DNA of 64,000 nt from Martelella sp. AD-3 (GCF_001578105.1 NZ_CP014275.1:2790001-2854000), one strand, 5' to 3'; positions 20,854 to 30,575 are shown, counted from the stretch's first letter. The notes: generated by a model from the sequence alone, not told the origin. A program made the numbers and translations.

Positions 20854-22812
20854 CTAACCCGTCGCGCCGGAGCGCCCGCCGCGGCCAGACATCAGTCCGA
20901 ACCCCTCGATCTCCGCTTCCTGGTTGTCGATCCGGCTGATTTCGTTCTGCACTGAAATCAGCGCCGGCATCAATTCTTCGAGAAGCTCCAGATTGCCCTC
21001 CTCGGTCGCCTCGCCAAGCTCGCGCTCGAGCTCGGCCTTCTGGCGGGCAAGCGAGCGGGCGCGATTGTGCAGCGACAAGGCCTGACGATAGACCTCGCGC
21101 ACGTCCTCAAGCGCCGCATCCGGCCCCGCGATCCAGCCGACATTGCGGCTGACATGGCTCTTGAGCTGACCGATCAAGGGCGCAAAGCCCTGATCCTCCA
21201 GTCTTTGATGAAGCTTTTCCCGGCCGGCGTCCGGCCGCGAGGCCTCGGCAAGGAAGACCGGCCAGAAGGCCCGCATCTCGGCTGCGTCGAAGGAAAGCGC
21301 GGCGATGCTGTCAAAATCCTCGCGCGCCAGTTCCGGGTGGGTCAGAAGGCAGAAAACCAGTTGGCATTCGCGAAAGGTGAGCGCGGCGCCGGCCGGACGG
21401 ATGCTCGCAAGCGGCGAGCGCGACAGCCGTTCGGACGGCGAGAAACCGCCGCCCCTCGGCGCCTCGAAGCCCCTGCCCCGCCCCTTGCCAGGAACGAAAC
21501 TGCCGCCGCGCGGGCTGCCGCCGCGAAAACGCTGGAAAAGGCGATTGCGGAAATCCTGCTGGTAGTGGCGGCGCACATTCTCGTCGCCGATGGTCTGCAC
21601 AAGCTGATTGATCCGCGCCTCGATCGCCGCGCGCCGTTCGGGCGTCGCGTTGTCATCACTGCCCGCCTCGCGCTCGAAAACGGTGTCGGCGAGCGGCCGC
21701 GCCTGCCGCAGGATCTGCTCGAAGGCCTGCCTGCCGCCCTCGCGCACGAGATCATCCGGATCCTTGCCCTCCGGCAGATAGGCGAATCTCAGCGAATGGC
21801 CTGGCTTCAGCAATGGCAGCGCGACGCCTGCCGCCCTTTCGGCCGCGCGCTGGCCGGCACTGTCGCCGTCAAAACACAGAACAGGCTCGCTGGTCATGCG
21901 CCAGAGAAGCTGCAACTGGTTTTCCGTCAGCGCCGTGCCGAGCGGCGCCACCGCGTTTTCGATGCCGGCCTGATGCAGGGCAATCACGTCCATATAGCCT
22001 TCAACGGCGATCACAGTTCCGGCGCCGTCCGCGCCTGAAAGCGCGCGCCGCGCGCGGGCGAAGTTGAACAGAACATTGCCCTTGTGGAACAGTTCCGTCT
22101 CGTTGGAATTCAGATATTTCGCCAGCGCATCCGGGCGCATGGCGCGTCCGCCAAAGGCAATCACCTTCTCGCGCGAAGAAAGGATGGGAAACATGATCCG
22201 GTCGCGGAAACGGTCATAGGAAACAGCGATATCCGGTCCGTGGACCACGAGACCGCAGGCCTCGATCTCCCGCTTCTCCACGCCCTTGGCGGCCAGAAAC
22301 TCCTTCAGCGCATTGCGGCTTTCGGGCGCATAGCCGAGGCGGAACGTGTCGATCGTGCGGGCGGACAATCCGCGCTCGCGCAGATAGGCCCGCGCCCTCG
22401 CCCCGTCGCCCGATTGCAGCCGGTCCTGAAAGAAGCCTGCCGCAAGCTCCATCACATCGATCAGCGTGCGGCGCTTCTCCTCGCGCTTCTGCGCCTGCGG
22501 ATCGATTTCCGGCATCGGCAGACCGGCCATGTCGGCAATGCGCTGCACCGCTTCGGGAAAGCTCATGCCGTCAAGATCGGTCAGAAAGCGGAAATGGTCG
22601 CCGGAGACCCCGCAGCCGAAGCAGTGATAGCGACCCTTGCCGTCCTCGCAGTGAAAGCTCGGGGTCTTTTCGCCATGGAAAGGGCAGCAGGCCCAGAAGT
22701 CGCCGCGCCCCGCATTGGTCTTTCTGCGGTCCCACGTCACCCGCTGGCCGATGACATTCGAAATCGGCACACGGTCTCGGATTTCATCCAGAAATGACGA
22801 CGGAAAGCGCAT
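20854..22812 (-). CDS. dnaG: DNA primase DnaG
   Basis: Replicative primase, 652 aa. An N-terminal CHC2 zinc finger has CCPFHGEKTPSFHC and YHCFGCG (about residues 38-64). The catalytic core and Toprim fold follow (VIAVEGYMDVIALHQAG, then CFDGDSAGQRAAERA with the metal-binding DGD). The C-terminal helicase-binding region includes a Gly/Arg-rich linker (RGGSPRGGSFVPGKGRGRGFEAPRGGG in part). A longer frame begins 20 codons upstream, but the ATG at 22812 follows GAGGG and starts with MRFPSSFLDEIRDRVPIS, the usual DnaG N-terminus. Confidence 0.97.
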   Translation of the reverse strand: MRFPSSFLDEIRDRVPISNVIGQRVTWDRRKTNAGRGDFWACCPFHGEKTPSFHCEDGKGRYHCFGCGVSGDHFRFLTDLDGMSFPEAVQRIADMAGLPMPEIDPQAQKREEKRRTLIDVMELAAGFFQDRLQSGDGARARAYLRERGLSARTIDTFRLGYAPESRNALKEFLAAKGVEKREIEACGLVVHGPDIAVSYDRFRDRIMFPILSSREKVIAFGGRAMRPDALAKYLNSNETELFHKGNVLFNFARARRALSGADGAGTVIAVEGYMDVIALHQAGIENAVAPLGTALTENQLQLLWRMTSEPVLCFDGDSAGQRAAERAAGVALPLLKPGHSLRFAYLPEGKDPDDLVREGGRQAFEQILRQARPLADTVFEREAGSDDNATPERRAAIEARINQLVQTIGDENVRRHYQQDFRNRLFQRFRGGSPRGGSFVPGKGRGRGFEAPRGGGFSPSERLSRSPLASIRPAGAALTFRECQLVFCLLTHPELAREDFDSIAALSFDAAEMRAFWPVFLAEASRPDAGREKLHQRLEDQGFAPLIGQLKSHVSRNVGWIAGPDAALEDVREVYRQALSLHNRARSLARQKAELERELGEATEEGNLELLEELMPALISVQNEISRIDNQEAEIEGFGLMSGRGGRSGATG

Positions 22813-22969
22813 CTGGCCCTCGTTTGCGCCGGCAGAGCAGCCGGACTGCGGGGTGAACACCTGAACGGGCACTATTGCACCGCCGAAAGGCGCGCGCCCT
22901 CAAGCGACGCCGTCAGCGCGGGTTATCCTCCATATCCAAGGAGTTATCCACAGCCTTGTGGCGCGGTTG

Positions 22970-23422
22970 TTATTTAAGCATTTCCTTGACGACGCCGGAG
23001 GCCTTGGAGAAATCCATCTGGCCGGAATAGCGGTCCTTCAGCGTCTCGATGCATTTACCCATGTCGCGCAGGCCCTGGGCGCCGGTCTCCTCGACGACGG
23101 AGGCGCAGACCTCGCGGATCTTTTCCTCGGGCAGCTGCGCCGGCAGGAATTCGCGGATCACGGCCATTTCCTCGCGCTCCTGGGCGGCGAGATCATGACG
23201 CCCCTTCTCTTCGTAGAGACGGGACGATTCCTTGCGTTGCTTCAGCATCTTCAACAGGATCTGGCCGATATCATCGTCGCTGACCGGATCCTTCCCGCTC
23301 GCCCGGTGGGCAAGGTCACGATCCTTGATGGCGGCGTGAACCAGCCGCAGCGTGCAAAAACGGACCGGATCGTCGGCTTTCGAGCTATCTTTGAGTGCAA
23401 GTGCGAGTTTGTCGCGCAACAT
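22970..23422 (-). CDS. GatB/YqeY domain protein
   Basis: Small helical cytosolic protein, 150 aa, related to the tRNA-binding tail domain of GatB/GatE amidotransferase subunits. Motifs include MLRDKLALALK at the start, TLRLVHAAIKDRD, AAQEREEMAVIREFLPAQLPEEKI and a C-terminal GMGKCIE-like segment (DMGKCIETLKDRY). The ATG at 23422 is 7 nt from AGGAG, better than an upstream in-frame codon. It precedes dnaG and rpoD, a position common in alphaproteobacteria. Its precise role is unknown; a link to tRNA amidation is inferred from the domain. Confidence 0.9.
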   Translation of the reverse strand: MLRDKLALALKDSSKADDPVRFCTLRLVHAAIKDRDLAHRASGKDPVSDDDIGQILLKMLKQRKESSRLYEEKGRHDLAAQEREEMAVIREFLPAQLPEEKIREVCASVVEETGAQGLRDMGKCIETLKDRYSGQMDFSKASGVVKEMLK

Positions 23423-23761
23423 CAACCTACTCCTGGCAACGCCAGTTTTTTTGAGAACCTTCGCCGACACATGTCGACAAGCGGCGGCGTTTACCGAAAA
23501 CGTGGACTGCGATCAAATTAAAAAACGGGTCCGTCATATAATTTGAGCAGATGCCACAAGTCTGCACCGAGAGCAATTGACCCGCAAGCAGCGTTTGACT
23601 ATTTTCCCGCGACCGCATCAAAAAAAGGTCTGCCCGTCTCTCTGACCACCGGCGTCTCGCCGGACCGAAGAGTGAACCCGTTCGTGCGGGTCATATATAA
23701 GCGCAGGGCAGGTCTCGTTCAATCGGCCGTGAGGCCGGCGAGGAACACGACAGGGATTAAG
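23423..23761. other. Divergent promoter and structured carA leader
   Basis: The 339 bases between yqeY and carA contain TATAAT at 23537-23542 and two hairpins in the carA leader: CCGGC/GCCGG (23649-23663) and ACCCG/CGGGT (23676-23691). A third stem may form from GGCCG repeats near 23729-23742. No protein gene is supported. The stems may influence carA expression; no T-run follows them, so they are not plain terminators. Confidence 0.4.
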
Positions 23762-24970
23762 ATGACGACCTCCTCCGCATGGATGACTGAAAAGCCGACC
23801 GCCGTTCTGGTTCTGGCCGACGGCACGACGATTTTCGGCAAGGGTATCGGCGCAACGGGCCGCGTGCAGGCGGAAGTCTGCTTCAACACGGCGCTGACCG
23901 GCTACCAGGAAATCCTCACCGATCCTTCCTATCTCGGGCAGATCGTGACCTTCACCTTCCCCCATATCGGCAATATCGGGGCCAATGGCGAGGATATCGA
24001 GGACCTGACGCCGGCAGCCCGCCGCGGCGCCGTCGGCACGATCTTCAAGGCCGATATCACCCAGCCCTCGAACTACCGTTCCGCCGGCCATCTCGACGCG
24101 TGGCTGAAGGCGCGCGGCATTATCGGCCTTTGCGGCATCGACACGCGCGCGCTGACGGCATGGATCCGCGAGCATGGCGCGCCGAACGCGGTGATCGCCC
24201 ATGATCCGGACGGCAATTTCGACCTCGACGCGCTGAAGGCGGACGCCAGGGCCTGGGGCGGGCTCGAAGGGCTCGACCTTGCCGTCGTCGCCACCTCCGG
24301 CCAGTCCTCCGGATGGGATGAAACGCCCTGGGTCTGGAACGAGGGCTACGGCACGCTGGGTGAGGCGGACGCGAAATATCACATCGTCTGCATCGACTAC
24401 GGCGTGAAGCGCAATATCCTACGCCTGTTCGCCGGCCTTTCCTGCAAGGTCACCGTCGTGCCGGCCAAGACTTCGGCGGAAGACATTCTGGCGCTCTCGC
24501 CCGATGGCGTGTTTCTCTCCAACGGTCCCGGCGACCCGGCGGCGACCGGAGAATATGCCGTTCCGGTCATCCGCGCGCTGATCGACAGCGGCCTGCCGGT
24601 GTTCGGCATCTGCCTCGGTCACCAGATGCTGGCGCTGGCGCTCGGCGGAAAGACCGTGAAGATGCATCAGGGCCACCACGGCGCGAACCATCCGGTGAAG
24701 GACTACACCACGAACAAGGTCGAGATCGTCTCGATGAACCACGGTTTTGCGGTCGATTCGGCGTCGCTGCCGGACGGCGTCACCGAAACGCATGTCTCGC
24801 TGTTCGACGGCTCCAATTGCGGCATCTCGCTTGCCGGCAAGCCGGTCTTTTCCGTCCAGCACCACCCGGAAGCCTCTCCCGGCCCGCAGGACAGCCACTA
24901 CCTCTTCCGCCGCTTCATCAATCTGGTGCGCGAGACGAAGGGCGAGGCACTCCTGGAAGAGCGCGCCTGA
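23762..24970 (+). CDS. carA: Carbamoyl-phosphate synthase small subunit
   Basis: Glutaminase subunit of carbamoyl-phosphate synthetase, 402 aa, supplying ammonia to CarB for arginine and pyrimidine synthesis. The N-terminal CarA domain has LVLADGTTIFGKGIG and FNTALTGYQEILTDPSYLGQIVTFT. The class I amidotransferase domain has FGICLGHQMLALALGG (nucleophile Cys) and the His/Glu pair in HHPEASPGP. The ATG at 23762 follows GGGATTAAG; longer in-frame starts run through the leader and are not protein-like. carB lies 5.6 kb downstream on the same strand. Confidence 0.97.
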   Translation: MTTSSAWMTEKPTAVLVLADGTTIFGKGIGATGRVQAEVCFNTALTGYQEILTDPSYLGQIVTFTFPHIGNIGANGEDIEDLTPAARRGAVGTIFKADITQPSNYRSAGHLDAWLKARGIIGLCGIDTRALTAWIREHGAPNAVIAHDPDGNFDLDALKADARAWGGLEGLDLAVVATSGQSSGWDETPWVWNEGYGTLGEADAKYHIVCIDYGVKRNILRLFAGLSCKVTVVPAKTSAEDILALSPDGVFLSNGPGDPAATGEYAVPVIRALIDSGLPVFGICLGHQMLALALGGKTVKMHQGHHGANHPVKDYTTNKVEIVSMNHGFAVDSASLPDGVTETHVSLFDGSNCGISLAGKPVFSVQHHPEASPGPQDSHYLFRRFINLVRETKGEALLEERA

Positions 24971-24994
24971 GGGACCAAGGGTCTTGAGATCGCT

Positions 24995-25657
24995 TCAAGG
25001 GGTCGCGTGTCGCGGCCCTTTTTTGTTGCGTGGGTGGCGTGAAAAGGCATGCTTTTCGCGAGCGGCCTCCGCATCGGCGATCGCCTTGCCCTTTCGCCCG
25101 CCATAACGCCAGCTCCACGCCATCATCAGCGCGAAGACGGCAATCCACATCGCCTCCGAAACCACCAGAAAGACGCTGACCGGCAGCAGCGGGATGAGCA
25201 GCGCGCGAAGAGAGGCTTCCCCGATCAGCACCGCCGCCCAGACAAGCGTCATGAAACGCATCAGCGCGCGATAATCGGCCGAGGCGGCATAGAGGCGGTT
25301 CAGGCGCTTGCGGTCTTCCCCCTCGCCCTCCGTGGCAAAATGAAACACCAGCGGGCGCGGCATGAGAAGCGAGCCGGCGAAGACGAGACCGATGAATCCG
25401 GTGATCAGCGAGTTCTTCAGCAATGCCAGATACGGGCTGTCGAAATAAAGGCTGCCGACCAGCGAGGCCACGGTGGCGGCCAGGGTAATGACGCCGATCG
25501 CCGCCAGCCGGTTGCTGCGGACATAGGCCACGACAATCACCGCGATCGGGAAGATCGAGCCGAGCGCCAGGGCGTGGACCGTTGAAAAATCGTAGTGCTT
25601 GGCCAGAAGATAGGTCAGCCAGGGCAGGACAGCCCCGAAAATGATGTCGTTGCGCAT
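24995..25657 (-). CDS. Integral membrane protein, VC0807-like family
   Basis: Predicted inner-membrane protein of unknown function, 220 aa, with about six helices (FGAVLPWLTYLL, SIFPIAVIVVAYV, AAIGVITLAATVASLVGSLYF, SLITGFIGLVFAGSLL, and two near the end). The order of a short N-terminal loop, paired helices and the RLYAASADYRALMRFMTLVW segment resembles the VC0807/DUF3159-like group. GGGAGGAAAGACG precedes the ATG. The charged C-terminal tail overlaps the carA terminator on the opposite strand. Function not assigned. Confidence 0.75.
   Translation of the reverse strand: MRNDIIFGAVLPWLTYLLAKHYDFSTVHALALGSIFPIAVIVVAYVRSNRLAAIGVITLAATVASLVGSLYFDSPYLALLKNSLITGFIGLVFAGSLLMPRPLVFHFATEGEGEDRKRLNRLYAASADYRALMRFMTLVWAAVLIGEASLRALLIPLLPVSVFLVVSEAMWIAVFALMMAWSWRYGGRKGKAIADAEAAREKHAFSRHPRNKKGPRHATP
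24997..25024 (+). terminator. carA terminator
   Basis: AAGGGGTCGC pairs with GCGGCCCTTT (two wobble pairs) around a 5-base loop, followed by TTTTG. It lies 26 bases after the carA stop and overlaps the 3' end of the convergent membrane-protein gene. Confidence 0.8.
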
Positions 25658-25755
25658 CGTCTTTCCTCCCGTCCGCAGTGACAGGTCCGGCTCGCGCCGG
25701 CCCCGTCACTATCGACCTGTTTTAGCGAAAACGAAAGGAAAAAGGCCCGTTCAGC

Positions 25756-27138
25756 CTAACCTTGCGTCTTTTGCAGCAGCCGCCAGTAGCGGATGCTGAG
25801 CATCACCGCCGCAGCCCCGAGACCGCAGAGAAAGCCGATCCAGATGCCGATCCCGCCGAGGCCGGCGGGAAAGGCGAGCAGCCAGGCGACCGGCAGCCCG
25901 ATGATCCAGTAGGCAATCAGCACCAGCACCATGGGGATACGGGTATCTTTCAGACCGCGCAGAAACCCGTTCATGATCACCTGCGCCGTGTCGAGCAGCT
26001 GGAACAGCGCCGCGATGACGATCAAGGGCGCGGCATAGGCGATCACGGCTGCCGCATCCGGCAGGCTGACATCGATGAAGAGCGACGACAGCGCGCGCGG
26101 CGCGAACGCAAAGGCCAGGCCGCTTGCAACGGCAAAGCCGATCGCCACCACCATGACAATGGCGGAGGCCCGCGTCACATTGGCCCGGTCGTTCGCGCCG
26201 TGGAACACGCCGACGCGCACCGTGGCCGCCTGGGACAAGCCCAGCGGCACCATGAAGGTGATCGAGGACAGCTGGATGGCAATGCCGTGGGCGGCCAGCG
26301 GCACAGTGCCGAACTGGCCCATCAGAACCGACGAAACGGTAAACATCGATACTTCCGCCAGAACGGAAATCCCGATCGGCAGGCCAAGCAGGACCACCTC
26401 TCTCAGCGCCTGCCAGTCCGGTTTCCAGAAGCGGACGAAAAGCGCATAACGGGCAAGCATCGCGTCGCGGCCGATATAGGCGACCAGATACAGGAAGCCA
26501 AACGCCTGCCCGACAAAGGTCGCGATCGCCGCGCCGCGAATGCCCAGTTGCGGCATTCCGAACCCGCCGAGCACCAGCCCGTAGGCGACCACGGCATTGA
26601 CGACCAGCGTCAGCATCGAAACCCACAGAACCACCCGCGCGTGACCCGTCGCGCTCACCAGCGAACGCAGGACCTGGAACAGCAGCGCCGGGAACAGCGC
26701 GAAGCCGACGACAAAAAGATACTGCGCCGCCTTGGCCGCCACATCCGGCTCCTGACCGAGCGCCAGAAGGATCGGTTCGGCCCAGAAGAACAACGGCAGA
26801 GACAAGACGCTGTAGATGATCGAAGCCCACATGCCCATGCGCATGGAGCGGCGCACGGCGACCTCATCGCCGCGGCCATAGGCCTGTGCGACCATGGGCA
26901 TCACCGCGATGGCGAGCCCCATGCCGAAGATGAAGATCGTAAAGTAATACTGGGTTGCAAGGACAGCCGCCGCGAGATCCAGCGCGCTCAATTGTCCAAG
27001 AATGAAAATATCGGTGGCATTGATGCCCTGCTGGGCCAGTTGCGCGCCGATGAGCGGAATTCCAAGAGCAAAGGTTTCCCGGAAATGGGACAACCACGAA
27101 TGACCGGCTGCGGAAGCAGGAGGCATTGTGACAGACAT
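25756..27138 (-). CDS. MATE family efflux transporter (NorM-like)
   Basis: Multidrug/cation antiporter of the MATE family, 460 aa with about 12 membrane helices in two homologous halves. Visible features: FALGIPLIGAQLAQQGINATDIFILGQLS at the first helices, MPMVAQAYGRGDE in the first intracellular loop, and the second-half counterpart LGLSQAATVRVGVFHGANDRAN. The ATG at 27138 follows GGTGAAATC. The extended frame upstream is not protein-like. It may export drugs or metabolites by H+ or Na+ exchange; substrate unknown. Confidence 0.93.
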   Translation of the reverse strand: MSVTMPPASAAGHSWLSHFRETFALGIPLIGAQLAQQGINATDIFILGQLSALDLAAAVLATQYYFTIFIFGMGLAIAVMPMVAQAYGRGDEVAVRRSMRMGMWASIIYSVLSLPLFFWAEPILLALGQEPDVAAKAAQYLFVVGFALFPALLFQVLRSLVSATGHARVVLWVSMLTLVVNAVVAYGLVLGGFGMPQLGIRGAAIATFVGQAFGFLYLVAYIGRDAMLARYALFVRFWKPDWQALREVVLLGLPIGISVLAEVSMFTVSSVLMGQFGTVPLAAHGIAIQLSSITFMVPLGLSQAATVRVGVFHGANDRANVTRASAIVMVVAIGFAVASGLAFAFAPRALSSLFIDVSLPDAAAVIAYAAPLIVIAALFQLLDTAQVIMNGFLRGLKDTRIPMVLVLIAYWIIGLPVAWLLAFPAGLGGIGIWIGFLCGLGAAAVMLSIRYWRLLQKTQG

Positions 27139-27317
27139 GATTTCACCAGAGGCTGACACGCCGGGGCCAGACAATAGCGGGGCTCCGGCGGCCAGTTTCT
27201 CTAGCCTGATTTTTAGGCAATTGCCAGTGTGAGGGGCGGCAAAAGAGGCACAAACCTGCCCCGAATTCTTCACGTTCGATCACAAGTCCGCGCAACCCTC
27301 GGCGCAATGACGGGCCA

Positions 27318-27998
27318 TCACGAGATCGGATTGCCCCCATAGCGATAGGCCCCGCCGCGTTGCAGGGCGTGGCGGTAGGCCGGACGGGCGTGGATGGCGA
27401 CGAGATAGTCGAGGAGGGCCTGCGGGCGCTGGTCGAAGGGAATGCGCTCCATGCCCACTTCAACGGGAAAGCTCATCATGATGTCGGCGGCGGTGAAATC
27501 CTTCCCCGCGAACCAGCCGTCGCGCTGAAGCTCGGCCTCCCAGAATGCGCCGTGGGTTTTGAGTTGCGGATCGGTGAGCTTCTTCATTACGCCGTTGGAG
27601 ATCGCCTTCAGCAGCGGGCGCGCGAGCTTCGGACCCTGCTCCGGGATCTTCTGGAAGACGAGCTTCATCACCAGGATCGGCATGGCCGAGCCTTCCGAAT
27701 AATGCAGCCAGTAGCGGTAGCGCAGCGCCGCATCGGTTCCGGGCGCCGGACGAAGCCCGCTGTCGGCGCCGTATTTGTCGATCAGATATTCGACGATGGC
27801 CGCGCTCTCGGCGATGATCGTCCCGTCATCCTCGATCACCGGCGATTTGCCGAGCGGATGGATTTTCTTCAGGCTGTCCGGCGCGCTCATGTCCTGGCCG
27901 CGCTTGTAGGTCTTGATCTCGTATTCGACCCCGAGCTCCTCCAGCAGCCACAAAATACGGTGGGCGCGGGAATCTTCGAGATAATGAACCAAAAGCAT
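27318..27998 (-). CDS. Glutathione S-transferase family protein
   Basis: Cytosolic GST-fold protein, 226 aa. The N-terminal thioredoxin-like domain has HYLEDSRAHRILWLLEELGVEYEIK and the glutathione-contact loop GKSPVIEDDGTIIAESAAIVEYL. The C-terminal helical domain contains FTAADIMMSFPVE. The catalytic residue is probably a Ser/Tyr near residues 6-11. AGGAG is 7 nt before the ATG. Probably conjugates or reduces electrophiles; specific substrate unknown. Confidence 0.92.
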   Translation of the reverse strand: MLLVHYLEDSRAHRILWLLEELGVEYEIKTYKRGQDMSAPDSLKKIHPLGKSPVIEDDGTIIAESAAIVEYLIDKYGADSGLRPAPGTDAALRYRYWLHYSEGSAMPILVMKLVFQKIPEQGPKLARPLLKAISNGVMKKLTDPQLKTHGAFWEAELQRDGWFAGKDFTAADIMMSFPVEVGMERIPFDQRPQALLDYLVAIHARPAYRHALQRGGAYRYGGNPIS

Positions 27999-28119
27999 GG
28001 GAAACTCCTGAAAGAGACCGGGCGATCCGGTCTAGATGGCTTGCGTCGGGACGGGATACAAGTGTTTACGCAGGAGCGAACCATGCGGATCGCCGCCCGC
28101 ATTCAAGAACGCTCAGGCG

Positions 28120-29148
28120 TCAGGAAACGGTCAGCGCCACCGCCCCCGCATAAAGGGCAAGAATGCCGGCGCTCTCGAAGCCGATCCGACCCGGCCCCGC
28201 CTTCTGCCGCACGATCAGGCCGAGCAGCAGGATCGCCGTGGCCGAGAGGCCGACAGAAAGCCAGATCAGGTCATCCTTGCTGATGGCGTGATAAAGCGAG
28301 CCGTCGCGATAGGCGACATCGGAAAGCGTCAGGAACAGCGTATCGAAGGTGTTGCCGCCGATAATGCCGCCGACGGCAAGCTGCAGCGCCCCGCGGCGGA
28401 CGGCGGCAAGGGTCGTCACGAGTTCCGGCAGCGAGGTGACCACCGCCGTCATCAGCGCGCCGACGACCGAGGCGGAAATGCCGTATCGGTCCGTCAGCAC
28501 GCCGGCAACGCCAGAGATGGCGTAGCCGGCAATGCCCATCAGCAGCATCAGCGCGCCGAAAACGGCGAAGATCGTGACATTGCCGCGCGCATCCTGCTTG
28601 TCCTCGTCCGGCGTGTCGGTGCGGGTCTCGCGTGTGCCGACCGGCCGCCACATCGGGTCGTCCCGCACCCGCTTGGAAGCGACGACGCCGGCGATATAGA
28701 TACCGAACAGGATGAGCGAAAACGGGCTGACCGCGAAAAAGGAAATATCGGGCGAGACATAGGCGATCAGCGGGATGGACAGCAGCAGCACCAGAAGCGC
28801 GCCCTGGAAGAGATTGGAAAGGTCGGCCGCCGCATGTTCCAGATTGACGCGGCGATAGATCATGTCGGCGAGCGCCAGAAAGGCCGTCTGCGCGGCAATG
28901 CCGCCCACGGCGTTGGAAAAGCTGAGTGACGCCCTGCCCTCGAACGCTGTCGTGACCGACACCACCGTGCCGGACAGCGAGGTGGCCGCCCCCAGGAGCA
29001 GGCCCCCGATCAGCGCCTCGCCGAGGCCGGTGCGGTCGGCGATGCGGTCGGCCACATCGGTGATCCTCACGCCGCATGCGAGGATAATGAGACCGGCGCC
29101 GGCGAAGATCGCCACCAGCCAGACGAGCGACAGGTTTTCAAAATTCAT
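28120..29148 (-). CDS. Sodium/calcium exchanger family protein (CaCA)
   Basis: Cation antiporter, 342 aa, two inverted halves of about five helices. The first alpha-repeat is LGEALIGGLLLGAATSLSGTVVSVTTAF and the second is SVVGALMTAVVTSLPELVTTLAAV followed by GGIIGGNTFDTLF. These are the ion-binding motifs of the family. The first repeat has SLSGT where many members have SLPE, so ion preference may differ. GGAGAGCAGA precedes the ATG. Divergent from the lyase gene at 29284. Confidence 0.88.
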   Translation of the reverse strand: MNFENLSLVWLVAIFAGAGLIILACGVRITDVADRIADRTGLGEALIGGLLLGAATSLSGTVVSVTTAFEGRASLSFSNAVGGIAAQTAFLALADMIYRRVNLEHAAADLSNLFQGALLVLLLSIPLIAYVSPDISFFAVSPFSLILFGIYIAGVVASKRVRDDPMWRPVGTRETRTDTPDEDKQDARGNVTIFAVFGALMLLMGIAGYAISGVAGVLTDRYGISASVVGALMTAVVTSLPELVTTLAAVRRGALQLAVGGIIGGNTFDTLFLTLSDVAYRDGSLYHAISKDDLIWLSVGLSATAILLLGLIVRQKAGPGRIGFESAGILALYAGAVALTVS

Positions 29149-29283
29149 TCTGCTCTCCGTGTTGTTCAGGCAACGCGCCAGCCGGACCTTTGTTCAATCC
29201 GGCAAACGAACAGGCTGGCCGCGCTTGCCCTGCCGCGCGACATCGATTATCGTTCCCTTTATGTTCCGGAAAGGTGTGAAATC

Positions 29284-30111
29284 ATGACCTCTCAGACCGA
29301 AAAATATGCGGCGTTCAAAGCCTTGCATGAAGCGGAGGGCGCATTCGTCATGCCGAACCCGTGGGACGCGGGAAGCGCGAAGATGCTTGCCAATCTGGGC
29401 TTCGGCGCTCTGGCGACGACCAGCGCGGGGCTTGCCTTTTCGCTTGGAAAACGCGACTCGGCTGCGGCGCTGACGCGCGGGGAGGTTCTTGAAAACGCCC
29501 GCGCCATTGTCGAGGCAACAGACCTGCCGGTATCCGCCGATCTGGAGAACGGCTTTGGCGACCTGCCGGAGGATTGCGTGAAAACCGTCAGGCTTGCCGC
29601 CGCGACGGGTCTTGCGGGGGGCTCGATCGAGGACGCGACAGGCCGGAGCGACGACCCGATCTACGCTTTCGAGCCGGCCGTCGAGCGCGTGCGCGCAGCC
29701 GCCGAAGCCGTCAGGGATCTGCCCTTTCTGCTGACCGCACGCGCGGAGAATTTTCTGTGGGGACGGCCTGACCTCGACGATACCATCAGACGATTGCAGG
29801 CTTTCGAACGGGCCGGCGCCGACGTGCTCTATGCGCCCGGGCTTCCCGATCTCGATGCCATCAAGACAGTCTGCGACGCGGTGAGCAGGCCGGTAAATGT
29901 CGTCATGGGGCTCAGCGGCCCGGTCTTTTCGGTCGACGCATTGTCGCGGGCCGGCGTCCGTCGCGTCAGCGTCGGCGGCTCCTTTGCGCGGGCGGCACTC
30001 GGCGCGCTCCGGCAGGCGGCCGAGGAAGTGCTGAACAAAGGAACCTTCACCTATAGCCGTTCGGCGTTGCCGGACACCGAGGCCGCGCGCCTGACGGCGG
30101 ATCGACGCTGA
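29284..30111 (+). CDS. Isocitrate lyase/PEP mutase superfamily protein
   Basis: Predicted C-C or P-C lyase of the PEP mutase/ICL fold, 275 aa. Motifs are MPNPWDAGSAKMLANLGFGALATTSAGLA near residues 20-48, the Mg-binding region VSADLENGFGD and GLAGGSIEDATGR. The ICL catalytic KRCGH loop is absent, as in oxaloacetate decarboxylase-like and carboxyvinyl-carboxyphosphonate mutase-like members. Likely acts on a small 2-oxo acid; reaction not certain. It has its own promoter region divergent from the CaCA gene. Confidence 0.88.
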   Translation: MTSQTEKYAAFKALHEAEGAFVMPNPWDAGSAKMLANLGFGALATTSAGLAFSLGKRDSAAALTRGEVLENARAIVEATDLPVSADLENGFGDLPEDCVKTVRLAAATGLAGGSIEDATGRSDDPIYAFEPAVERVRAAAEAVRDLPFLLTARAENFLWGRPDLDDTIRRLQAFERAGADVLYAPGLPDLDAIKTVCDAVSRPVNVVMGLSGPVFSVDALSRAGVRRVSVGGSFARAALGALRQAAEEVLNKGTFTYSRSALPDTEAARLTADRR

Positions 30112-30177
30112 CCCTGCCATGGGGTCGGCAGACAGGCGCCTCGCTCTATTTGCGGCACAGGCGTTTCCCGCCGTGGC

Positions 30178-30339
30178 TCATCGCCGGGCGGACAGCCCCC
30201 GGCGATCGTGAGCGGAGGGCTTGCGTTGCAAATAGGCCGGCGCGGCGGAAAGCCGACCGCCCACCATCCGATAGAGAATCGTCAGCCCGGCGGCGGCGAA
30301 CACGGTCTGAAAAGCGAAAAGCGGCAGATATTCAAACAT
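30178..30339 (-). CDS. Small predicted membrane protein (53 aa)
   Basis: Short gene with a strong Shine-Dalgarno (GGGGAG, 6 nt from the ATG). The protein starts MFEYLPLFAFQTVFAAAGLTILYRM, a single hydrophobic helix, followed by a basic cytoplasmic tail (GGRLSAAPAYLQRKPSAHDRR). No known family recognised. It is upstream of and divergent from carB; 30340-30575 between them holds both promoters. The ribosome site and helix make it likely real. Confidence 0.6.
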   Translation of the reverse strand: MFEYLPLFAFQTVFAAAGLTILYRMVGGRLSAAPAYLQRKPSAHDRRGLSARR

Positions 30340-30575
30340 TGTTAACTCCCCGTTTGAGAGCATAACGCAACATGTGAGGAAAAGGTTCACATCCGGCCTG
30401 ACGATTATCATCAAGACATTGCCGTTGACGGCTGTGTGATCGCGTCATTTTCGGGGTTCCGTTCGCCCCGCAACTTCCCTATAAGGCCCTCCTAGCCTAA
30501 ACCTTCTGACGTCCCGCACCCGGCCCGGTTTTCCGTGTCGGTTTTTGATGCAGAATAAAACGACGGATACCGCCC

